Shown: positions 16,079 through 23,302 of the stretch, in pieces
Numbering within the stretch: position 1 is the stretch's first letter
Layout: each line of letters begins with the position of its first letter
Assembly: GCF_000802185.1 (NCBI RefSeq)
Contig: NZ_KN676113.1
Span: 892,362-956,361, forward strand
Source of the DNA: Belnapia sp. F-4-1
GTDB taxonomy: Bacteria > Pseudomonadota > Alphaproteobacteria > Acetobacterales > Acetobacteraceae
Reading direction: 5' to 3'
Length of the DNA: 64,000 nucleotides
Made by a program: the position numbers and the translations under genes
The notes under the pieces: model-generated
Seen by the model: only the letters and a program-made list of their open reading frames with translations
Told to the model about the DNA's origin: nothing
The model's database searches: none

Positions 16079-18211
16079 TCAGTGGCTCCCCCCTTGAAGC
16101 TCGATGACCGCATCGGCGGCGTAGCAGCCCTGCCCTGCCGGCAGCACCAGCATCGGGTTCACATCCACCCCCCCGAGCCGCGGCCCGGCGGCGACGGCGA
16201 AGGCGGACAGCGCCGAGAGCGCCTTGGCGAGCGCCGCCACATCCGCCTTCGGCCGGCCGCGCGCGCCATCCAGCAGGGGGAAGCCGCGCAGCGAGCGGAT
16301 CATCCGATCCGCCTCCGCGGTGTCGAAGGGGCAGCGGCGGAAGGCGACGTCCTTCAGCACCTCGATGAAGATGCCGCCCAAGCCCACCATCGCCACCGGG
16401 CCAAAGACCGGGTCGCGGAAGACGCCGAGCGCCATCTCCACCGCGCCCTTGATCTGCTTGGCGACGAGCACGCCCTCGATGCGCGCCGCGGGCGCATGAT
16501 GGCGAGCGCGGTCGAGCAGGGTGGCGAAGCCCTGGCGCACCTGGGCCGCATCGGCGATGTCGAGCAGCACGCCGCCCATCTCGCTCTTGTGGATGATGTC
16601 GGGGCTCAGGATCTTCAGCACCACCGGATAGCCGATGGACTCGGCCGCGGCGACGGCGGCCTCGCTGTCGGGGGCGGCGTGCTCGGGCACGGCGGGGATG
16701 CCGGCACCGGCGAGCAGCGACTTCGCCACCGCCTCGCTCGGGGTCATCGCCGGCAGCTCGACGTCCGGCAGCGGGATGTCGGTGCGGGGGTCCTCGGCGC
16801 GGGCGAAGGCGGCGCCGAAGCGGCCCATCGCCTCGATGGCGACGACGGCGCGCGACGGGTCCTCGAAGCACAGCCAGCCATCGGCCTCGTAGTCGCGGAC
16901 CTTGTTGGGCGCGAGCATGGACATCACCCAGAGCCGGTCGGGATGCGCCTCGCGGACGGCGCGCATCTCCTGGTGCAGCTTGGGTCCGAGGCTGCGGCCG
17001 GCCGCCGTCTGCGACCAGAAGGAAAGGATGGAGCTGTAGCCTCCATCGACGGCGACGCTCTCCGCGAAGGTGGAGATGAGCTTCAGGTCGTTCGTCACCT
17101 GCGCGGTGCAGTCAACCGGGTTGCGTGGGGCGCAGAAGGGAATCAGCGCCCGAAGCTTGGCCTGCGCCGCCTCCGGCATGGGCGGCATGGGGAGGCCGGT
17201 GGCCTCGGCGGCATCCGAGATCAGCACGCCGGCGCCGCCGGAGACGGTCAGCACGCCGAGGGTGTTCTTGGCCGGGTAGATGCGGCGCGTGGCGGCATAG
17301 GCGATGTCGAGCATCTCCTCCGTCGTCCGCGCCCGCACCACGCCGAACTCGTCGAGCACCGCCTGCGTCACCGCGTCGTCGCCGGCGATGGAGGCGGTGT
17401 GGGACTGCGCCGCAGCGCCGCCAAGCTGGCTGCGGCCGACCTTCATCATCACGATCGGCTTGCGGTTGCGGCGCGCCAGGTCGAGGGCGGCGAGGAAGCT
17501 TTCGCGCTCGCGGATGCCCTCGGCATAGGCGCAGATGACGTCCACCTCCGGCGCCTGGGCCATCCAGCCGAGCACGTCGCCGAGCGCGACCTCGGCCTCG
17601 TTGCCCGTGGTGATGCAGACCTGGGTGCCGATGCCGCGGTCGAGCGCCGCCGAGAAGATGTGCGTGCCGTAGGCGCCGGATTGCGAGGCGATGCCGATGC
17701 GCCCGGGGATCGGCCAGCCCTTCTCGAAGCTCGCGGTGAAGGTGCCGTAGAAGCGGATCGCGTCGTTGAAGACGCCGAGGCAGTTGGGACCGAGCAGGCG
17801 GATGCCGTGGCGGCGGGCGACCTCGGTCATCTGCACCTGGGCGGCGGCGCCCTTCTCGTCCATCTCGGCGAAGCCGGCGGTGAAGCAGATGACGGCGCGG
17901 CAGCCCTTGGCGCCGAGTTCGTCGAGCGCCTGGATGGCCAAGGCCGAGGGCACGGCGATGATGGCGACGTCGGGCGCTGCGGGGAGCTCGGCGATGGAGG
18001 CGAAGGCGGGCAGGCCCTGGACGGTCGGACGCTTCGGGTTCACCGGCCAGATCGGGCCGGCGAAGCCGCGTTCCTTCATGTAGGCGATGGGGCGGCCGCC
18101 GATGCGGGCCGGCTCGTCGGAGGCACCGATCACCGCGACGGAGCGGGGCCGCACCAGGGGGTCGAGGGAAGCGAAGCCCGAAAGCCCCGTTGGCGCGGCA
18201 GCGGCAGACAT
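16079..18211 (-). CDS. ADP-forming acyl-CoA ligase (acetate-CoA ligase family)
   Basis: A 710-residue fused ligase: CoA-binding domain (RPRSVAVIGASDEPARIGG, ~21-39), succinyl-CoA-ligase-like domains with LLGPNCLGV and GIASQSGAYG, the phosphorylated histidine His271 in AAAQSHTASIAGDDA, and a C-terminal ATP-grasp domain from about residue 480 (KILSPDIIHKSEMGGVLLD). It converts an acid, CoA and ATP to acyl-CoA, ADP and phosphate, or the reverse. It is the first gene of a three-gene unit with MaoC hydratase and the exonuclease. Confidence 0.93.
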   Translation of the reverse strand: MSAAAAPTGLSGFASLDPLVRPRSVAVIGASDEPARIGGRPIAYMKERGFAGPIWPVNPKRPTVQGLPAFASIAELPAAPDVAIIAVPSALAIQALDELGAKGCRAVICFTAGFAEMDEKGAAAQVQMTEVARRHGIRLLGPNCLGVFNDAIRFYGTFTASFEKGWPIPGRIGIASQSGAYGTHIFSAALDRGIGTQVCITTGNEAEVALGDVLGWMAQAPEVDVICAYAEGIRERESFLAALDLARRNRKPIVMMKVGRSQLGGAAAQSHTASIAGDDAVTQAVLDEFGVVRARTTEEMLDIAYAATRRIYPAKNTLGVLTVSGGAGVLISDAAEATGLPMPPMPEAAQAKLRALIPFCAPRNPVDCTAQVTNDLKLISTFAESVAVDGGYSSILSFWSQTAAGRSLGPKLHQEMRAVREAHPDRLWVMSMLAPNKVRDYEADGWLCFEDPSRAVVAIEAMGRFGAAFARAEDPRTDIPLPDVELPAMTPSEAVAKSLLAGAGIPAVPEHAAPDSEAAVAAAESIGYPVVLKILSPDIIHKSEMGGVLLDIADAAQVRQGFATLLDRARHHAPAARIEGVLVAKQIKGAVEMALGVFRDPVFGPVAMVGLGGIFIEVLKDVAFRRCPFDTAEADRMIRSLRGFPLLDGARGRPKADVAALAKALSALSAFAVAAGPRLGGVDVNPMLVLPAGQGCYAADAVIELQGGSH

Positions 18212-18288
18212 CCCTGGATCTTCCCCCTTTTGGTCCTTGAACGGGCCGCAGCCTGGGGGAGACGGGCTATCAGGGCAAGAGGGAGAGG

Positions 18289-18504
18289 TCAGGTCTCCTC
18301 CTCGCCATCCTCTTCATCCTCGTCCTCGTCCTCGTCCTCGTCGAATTCCTCGTCTTCGTCCTCGTCGAACTCGTCCTCATCTTCGTCTTCGTCTTCGTCG
18401 AAATCGTCCTCCTCATCCTCCTCGTCCGGGTCGCCTCCCGGAGGGAGGCCGAACGGGAGGTTGGGGGCGAAGCGGTGCAGGGTTTCTGGATCGAGGCTTG
18501 GCAT
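18289..18504 (-). CDS. 71-residue polyacidic protein
   Basis: The first 24 residues are ordinary (MPSLDPETLHRFAPNLPFGL, then PPGG); the remaining 47 are nearly all Asp and Glu with three spaced Phe. GGAG lies about eight bases before the ATG. The coding DNA is a GAC/GAG/GAA/GAT repeat. Similar C-terminal acidic tails occur on nucleic-acid mimics, chaperones and calcium binders, but there is no recognisable domain. It could also be a frame through a low-complexity repeat; a natural start with a short sensible N-terminus argues for a real gene. Function not assigned. Confidence 0.5.
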   Translation of the reverse strand: MPSLDPETLHRFAPNLPFGLPPGGDPDEEDEEDDFDEDEDEDEDEFDEDEDEEFDEDEDEDEDEEDGEEET

Positions 18505-18567
18505 GGCGGCTCCGGCACTAGAGCGTGATCGCCGGAGGCGTGAATCGCGCGACCAAACGGGAGGCCA

Positions 18568-18631
18568 GAGCATGATCCGCGGTCCGGTGACTGCGGACCA
18601 TGCTCCTGGCTGGTGGTTGCGCGCAACCACC
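18568..18631. repeat. two adjacent inverted repeats
   Basis: GAGCATG (18568-18574) pairs with CATGCTC (18599-18605), enclosing GGTCCG/CGGACC; it is followed by a perfect 20-bp palindrome GGTGGTTGCGCGCAACCACC at 18612-18631. They lie just past the stop of the transglycosylase/SPOR gene (ends 18659) and may terminate it. They also look like members of a dispersed intergenic palindrome family. Confidence 0.6.
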
Positions 18632-18658
18632 GGGAGGCAGGCGGGGTCCCCGGCGCGA

Positions 18659-20128
18659 TCAGCTTTGGGCGTCGGGGGACAGGACCATGCAGGCGCCGCT
18701 GCGCCGCAGCCGCTCGCAGACCGACTGGGCGGAGCCCTGCGACAAGCCGGTGACGCGGGCGCGGTAGAGCTTGCCCCGGCCGGCGGCGACGGGCTGCACC
18801 TGGGCCTGGCCACCACCGGCCTCGCGGGCCGCGTTGGCGGCGCTGCGGGCCAGGTTCTCGCTGGCGAAGGCGCCCACCTGGACGGCCCAGGCCCCTGTCG
18901 TGGCCGCGCGGGCGGCGCCGGGGCGGAGCGAGACGGGCAGGCTGCTGGCATGGGCTGTCGACACCATCCCGCCAAAGCCCTGCAGCAGCGCCGGCTGCGA
19001 CGGGGCCGGGCCGGGCTGGAGCGCGAAGCCGCGCGCTGCCGGGCGCGAGGCGGAGGCGGTATTGGCCGAGGCGAGCACGGAGGGGCGCGGCGCCGCAGAT
19101 GCGCTGGCCTGGGCGCGTGCCACCGGCGCGGCGAAGCCCGGGTCGCGCCGCGCGGCGGGCGGTGCCGGCGGGGCGGCCAGCGACTCGGCAGCGCGGGCTT
19201 CCGACGCCATCAGCCGCTGCGCGCCTTCGGCGGTCGAGCCGTCCGGGATCGGGTCCATGCGGACGACCGAGCTGGTGTCGAGCGAGGCGAGTTGCACCGG
19301 CGGGGCGGCGGGCGCCGCATAGGTGCTGCCATCCGGGATCGGCTCCATCCGCACAACCGGGCCAGCCGGAAGCTGGGCCACCTGGACGCCGGGATCGACC
19401 GCCTGACGCTGCTCGCGCAGTGCGATCATCGTCGCCTGGTCCATGCGGCGGGGGCCAGCCGGGATGCTCAGCGGAATCTCGGCCGCGGCATAGATCTCCG
19501 GCGCCGCGCGGCGGCTCGGATGGTGGGCGACGATGTTGGGGCCGATGCGGGCGACGTAGTTGCGCGTCTCGGCCGGCAGGCCCCGGCTGTTCCAGAGATA
19601 GTCCTCGAGCCGCCGCGGCCCCGCATTGTAGGCGGCGAGGAAGGCGGGCGAGCCGTAAAGGTCGTACATCTCCCGGATATAGGCCGCGCCCGCCATGACG
19701 CTGTCATAGGGGTGGTAGGGGTCGTCGCCGAGGCCGTAGCGCGCCTGGAGTTCGCGGTAGGTGCCGGGCATGACCTGCATCAGCCCCATGGCGCCGACCG
19801 GGCTGGTGGCGGAGCTGCGGCCGCCGGATTCTTGGCGCATCACCTCGCGGATCCAGCGCTCCGGCACGTCGAACCGGCGGGCGGCCTGGCGGATATACGG
19901 CCCCCACGGGTCGCCGGGCGGACCCGGCGGGTTGTAGCTGGCCGGGCGGTTGTAACTGCCATGCGTGACGGCAACATGGTGGCCGGTGCTCGGCCGGGTC
20001 GCTTGTTGCTGGCCGCAGGCCGCCAGCATGGCCAACACCGAGAGCGCCATCGCCGGCTGTGCCAGGCGCGCAACGCGCCCTGTCCCGCCGGCCATGCCGT
20101 CACGCGATGTCCTGTTCCCTTCGGGCAT
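18659..20128 (-). CDS. lytic transglycosylase lipoprotein with C-terminal SPOR domain
   Basis: About 489 residues. Signal peptide with lipobox LAAC (ALSVLAMLAACGQQQ). The SLT domain follows: RQESGGRSSATSPVGAMGLM contains the catalytic glutamate, then MQVMPGTYRELQARYG and FLAAYNAGPRRLEDYL. A long Pro/Ala-rich linker with two copies of a MDPIPDGST-like segment connects to a SPOR domain at the end (WAVQVGAFASENLARSAANA). The enzyme cleaves peptidoglycan strands; SPOR binds denuded septal glycan. I choose the ATG at 20128 because GGTGGAG lies nine bases upstream; a later ATG at 20095 gives a shorter, more typical signal peptide. Confidence 0.88.
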   Translation of the reverse strand: MPEGNRTSRDGMAGGTGRVARLAQPAMALSVLAMLAACGQQQATRPSTGHHVAVTHGSYNRPASYNPPGPPGDPWGPYIRQAARRFDVPERWIREVMRQESGGRSSATSPVGAMGLMQVMPGTYRELQARYGLGDDPYHPYDSVMAGAAYIREMYDLYGSPAFLAAYNAGPRRLEDYLWNSRGLPAETRNYVARIGPNIVAHHPSRRAAPEIYAAAEIPLSIPAGPRRMDQATMIALREQRQAVDPGVQVAQLPAGPVVRMEPIPDGSTYAAPAAPPVQLASLDTSSVVRMDPIPDGSTAEGAQRLMASEARAAESLAAPPAPPAARRDPGFAAPVARAQASASAAPRPSVLASANTASASRPAARGFALQPGPAPSQPALLQGFGGMVSTAHASSLPVSLRPGAARAATTGAWAVQVGAFASENLARSAANAAREAGGGQAQVQPVAAGRGKLYRARVTGLSQGSAQSVCERLRRSGACMVLSPDAQS

Positions 20129-20406
20129 CCCCATTCGCTCCACCGGGTCTGGGACCACCGGGTTCCGAAGCCTGCCCCCCATGGACCCCCGGCCGTCCCC
20201 ACGGCTTGGAGTCCCAGGCTTGCCCCGAAGACCTGGCGGACGTTCTACGTCCTGAAGCACTAGCCCTACACGGTCGTCCGGTCTGCCGGCAAGGCTGCTT
20301 TGGCATCGCAATACTGTGCGCAGTCCTACACTTGCCTGTTACGGATTGCGACTCAAAGTTGCGCCACCCTGGCGGCGGGGCGGAATTCCGGTCTATAGGC
20401 CCGGCC
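20129..20406. promoter_or_regulatory. divergent intergenic region, 278 bases
   Basis: It lies between the transglycosylase gene (-) and the export permease (+) and must hold both promoters. The right half (20300-20390) is AT-richer than its surroundings and has TTG-containing -35-like words, but no convincing sigma-70 pair can be fixed by eye. No small gene is apparent. Confidence 0.4.
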
Positions 20407-21264
20407 ATGCCGGATGGAACTGCCATGCCCGGGGCGCGGCCCAAGGCGCTTTATCTTTTTGATGCTCGTGTTCCGCGGCGCCGTGCGACGGCGCTGGGGG
20501 ACATTGCGACGGGGGTTCGGCGGTGGCGTTTGTCGATGGCGCTGGCCTCGCTCGACATCCGCAACCGCTACCGCGGCTCGGTGCTGGGGCCGTTCTGGCT
20601 GACGCTGTCGAACGCCTTCATGGTGGTGGGGCTCGGGCTGCTCTACTCCTCGCTGTTCAAGATGAGCCTGGCGGACTACCTGCCCTTCATTGCCGTCAGC
20701 CTGATCACCTGGAACACCATCAGCACCATCGTCACCGATGCCTGCACCAGCCTGACCAGCGCCGAGGGCATCATCCGGCAGCTGCCGCTGCCCTATACCG
20801 TCCACATCCTCCGCTGCGTCTGGCGCAACGCCGTCATCGCCGCCCACAGCCTGCCCATCATCCTCGCCGTCTTCCTCTTCACTGGCGTTTGGCCGGGCTG
20901 GGAGGCGCTCTGGGCGCTGCCGGGGCTCGTGCTGCTCGGCGTCAACGCCTGCGCGCTCGCCCTCTTCCTCGGCATGCTGTGTGCCCGCTTCCGCGACATC
21001 CCCCCGATCGTCGGCAGCGTCATGCAGCTCGCCTTCTTCCTGTCGCCGGTGCTGTGGAAGCCCGAGCTGCTCGGGCCCGGCAAGGCGGACTGGCTGGTGC
21101 TCAACCCCTTCTACGTCGTGATGGAGACGGTGCGCGGGCCGCTGGTCGAGGGCGGCGCCTCGCCCGGCGTCTGGGCCGCGGCCTGCCTCTTCACCGCCGC
21201 CATGGCCGCGCTCGCGCTCGGCTTCTTTATCCGCTTCCGCGGCCGCATCGCCTTCTGGGTCTGA
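20407..21264 (+). CDS. ABC-2 type permease, Wzm/KpsM-like polysaccharide exporter
   Basis: A 285-residue integral membrane protein. After a ~45-residue cytoplasmic N-terminus the conserved amphipathic LDIRNRYRGSVLGPFWLTLS segment leads into six membrane helices (for example AFMVVGLGLLYSSLF and LFLGMLCARFRDIPPI); the FRDI/PI loop and the FFLSPVLWKPELL segment are typical of O-antigen/capsule export permeases. The start is placed at ATG 20407; one at 20425 is possible. The ATP-binding partner follows after two bases. No glycosyltransferases are adjacent, so the exported glycan is unknown. Confidence 0.9.
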   Translation: MPDGTAMPGARPKALYLFDARVPRRRATALGDIATGVRRWRLSMALASLDIRNRYRGSVLGPFWLTLSNAFMVVGLGLLYSSLFKMSLADYLPFIAVSLITWNTISTIVTDACTSLTSAEGIIRQLPLPYTVHILRCVWRNAVIAAHSLPIILAVFLFTGVWPGWEALWALPGLVLLGVNACALALFLGMLCARFRDIPPIVGSVMQLAFFLSPVLWKPELLGPGKADWLVLNPFYVVMETVRGPLVEGGASPGVWAAACLFTAAMAALALGFFIRFRGRIAFWV

Positions 21265-21266
21265 GC

Positions 21267-21998
21267 ATGCCCCACATCCATGCCGAGGCGGTGACCATCG
21301 AGTTCCCGCTCTACCACCTGGGTGCGCGCTCGCTGAAGAAGCGCATCCTCGCCAACTCGCCGCTCCGGCTGCGCCAGGACGAGGCCAGCCGCGTCGTGGT
21401 CTCGGCGCTGCGCGAGCTGAGCTTCCGCATCGGCCCCGGCGAGCGGGTGGCGCTCATCGGCCACAACGGCGCCGGCAAGACCACCCTGCTCAGGACGCTG
21501 GCCGGGGTCTACGAGCCGGTCGGCGGCCGGCTCGAGGTGGCGGGCAGCATCGGCGCGCTGATCGACCCGGCGGCGGGGATGGACCCGCATGCGACGGGGC
21601 GGGAGAACATCGTGCTCCGCGGCCTGTTCCGCGGCCTGGGCGAGGCGGAAAGCACGGCCCTGGCCGAGGAGGTCGGCGCCTTCTCGGGCCTCGCCGAGTT
21701 TCTCGACGTGCCGGTGCGCACCTACTCGGCCGGGATGTCGGTCCGGCTGTCCTTCGCCATGGCCACCGTAATGGACCCCGAGGTGCTGCTGATGGACGAG
21801 TGGTTCCTCGCCGGCGACGCCGACTTCATGCAGCGCGCGCGGGCCAAGCTCGAGGACCTCATCACCAAGGCCGAGATCCTGGTCCTCGCCTCCCACGACA
21901 TGAACATCGTCCGCGAGTGGTGCACCCGCGTCATCCGCCTCGACGCAGGACGCATCGCCCAGGACGGAACCGTCACCGACCTCCTCGGACCAACGTAA
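21267..21998 (+). CDS. ABC transporter ATP-binding protein, Wzt/KpsT-like
   Basis: A 243-residue ATPase with Walker A GHNGAGKT (65-72), signature YSAGMS (153-158) and Walker B VLLMDEWF (173-180). The N-terminal extension IEFPLYHLGARSLKK is typical of polysaccharide-export ATPases. It lacks the C-terminal glycan-binding domain of O9a-type Wzt, so it is closer to KpsT or O12-type proteins. It is cotranscribed with the permease and its last 26 bases overlap the 3' end of the antiporter gene on the other strand. Confidence 0.92.
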   Translation: MPHIHAEAVTIEFPLYHLGARSLKKRILANSPLRLRQDEASRVVVSALRELSFRIGPGERVALIGHNGAGKTTLLRTLAGVYEPVGGRLEVAGSIGALIDPAAGMDPHATGRENIVLRGLFRGLGEAESTALAEEVGAFSGLAEFLDVPVRTYSAGMSVRLSFAMATVMDPEVLLMDEWFLAGDADFMQRARAKLEDLITKAEILVLASHDMNIVREWCTRVIRLDAGRIAQDGTVTDLLGPT

Positions 21999-23205
21999 CG
22001 CGTGCGGCCGCCTGGTCCGCCAGCCAGAAGACGGCCGGGTTCAGCGCGATGGTCAGCAGCGCGACCGCCAGCACCAAGTCCCGCCCGATCGCCGGCATCA
22101 CCCGCTCCGCCACGCCGAGCCCGGCGAGGATGAAGCTGAATTCGCCGATCTGCGAGAGCGAGGCGGCGATCATCAGCGCCTCCGCCTCGCTCATCCCCCG
22201 CAGCCGGGCGATGACCCAGGCTGCGACGGACTTGCCCAGCATCACCACCAGCGTCGCGGCGATGACGGCGAAGGGCTGCTCCACCAGGATCCCCGGGTCG
22301 AACAGCATGCCGACCGAGACGAAGAACAGCACGGCGAAGGCATCGCGCAGCGGCAGGGTCTGCTCCGCCGCCTTCTGGCTGAGCGGCGACTGGCCGAGCA
22401 CCAGGCCGGAAAGGAAGGCGCCCAGCGCGAAGGATACGCCGAAGGCGACATAGGCGATGTAGGCGACGCCGAGCGCCGCGACCAGCGCGGCGAGCGAGAA
22501 CAGCTCGCGCGAGCGCAGCCCGCCCACCAGCGAGAGCACCCAGGGCATCACCCGGCTGCCGACCACCAGCATCAGCGCGACGAAGACCGCGACCTTGCCG
22601 AGGGTGACGAGCAGCGAGAGCAGGATCGCCTGCGGCCCGACGCCCATGCCGGTCAGCATCCCCGCTGGCACGCGGCCGTCGATCAGCGCGGCGCCGACCG
22701 GCACCAGCACCAGGGCGACGACCATTGCCAGGTCCTCGACCACCAGCCAGCCGACCGCGACCTGCCCGGCCCGGCTCCCGATGCTGCCGCGCTCCTGCAG
22801 GGCGCGCAGCAGCACCACCGTGCTGGCGACGGAGAGGCAGATGCCGAAGACCAGCCCCTGCCCGTCCGTCCAGCCCCAGAGCCGCGCCAGCCCCCAGCCG
22901 AGCAGCGTGGCGACGCTCATGCCCACCAGCGCCCCCGGCACCGCGACGCCTCGGGCCTCGGCCAGTTCCCTTGGGGAGAAATGCAGGCCGACGCCGAACA
23001 TCAGAAGGATGATGCCGATCTCGGAGAGCTCCCCGGCCAACGCCAGGTCGCCGACGAAGCCCGGCGTATGCGGCCCGATCAGGATGCCAGCCAGCAGGTA
23101 GCCGGCAAGCGGCGGCAGGCGCAGCTTGCGCGCCAGCACCCCGAGCAGCAGGGCAGCCCCGAGTGCTGCGGCAAGCGTCGTGATGAGAGGGATATGATGC
23201 GGCAT
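21973..23205 (-). CDS. CPA2 family cation:proton antiporter (Kef-type membrane domain)
   Basis: A 410-residue membrane protein with about 12 helices: PLAGYLLAGILIGPHTPGF (~residues 32-50), ELSEIGIILLMFGVGLHFSP (~62-81), SVASTVVLLRALQERG, DLAMVVALVLVPV, and the C-terminal EALMIAASLSQIGEFSFILA. These are conserved in KefB/KefC membrane domains. There is no C-terminal TrkA-N/RCK regulatory domain. I start at MPHHIPLIT (23205). Exchange of K+ or Na+ for protons is the family role; the ion is not determined by the sequence. Confidence 0.9.
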   Translation of the reverse strand: MPHHIPLITTLAAALGAALLLGVLARKLRLPPLAGYLLAGILIGPHTPGFVGDLALAGELSEIGIILLMFGVGLHFSPRELAEARGVAVPGALVGMSVATLLGWGLARLWGWTDGQGLVFGICLSVASTVVLLRALQERGSIGSRAGQVAVGWLVVEDLAMVVALVLVPVGAALIDGRVPAGMLTGMGVGPQAILLSLLVTLGKVAVFVALMLVVGSRVMPWVLSLVGGLRSRELFSLAALVAALGVAYIAYVAFGVSFALGAFLSGLVLGQSPLSQKAAEQTLPLRDAFAVLFFVSVGMLFDPGILVEQPFAVIAATLVVMLGKSVAAWVIARLRGMSEAEALMIAASLSQIGEFSFILAGLGVAERVMPAIGRDLVLAVALLTIALNPAVFWLADQAAARVTLVRGGR

Positions 23206-23249
23206 GGCTCCTATCTGCCAGCCGCGGGCGCCAGGGCCAACCGAAGCGG

Positions 23250-23295
23250 CCTGCGATCGTCCCAGGCGTGAAACGCCCAAGGCGTCGATCGCAGG
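23250..23295. terminator. nested inverted repeat between antiporter and GGDEF-EAL genes
   Basis: CCTGCGATCG (23250-23259) pairs perfectly with CGATCGCAGG (23286-23295), and an inner GGCGT/ACGCC hairpin sits at 23265-23277. It begins 8 bases past the stop of the GGDEF-EAL gene and could terminate it before the antiporter promoter. There is no T run. Confidence 0.5.
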
Positions 23296-23302
23296 ACCAG
23301 GC

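Noticed and set aside
16067..20263. A ~1400-codon plus-strand open frame across the acyl-CoA ligase and transglycosylase genes
   Set aside because: It is antisense to two well-supported genes and its translation is low-complexity Gly/Arg/Asp. It results from the absence of stop codons in very GC-rich DNA.
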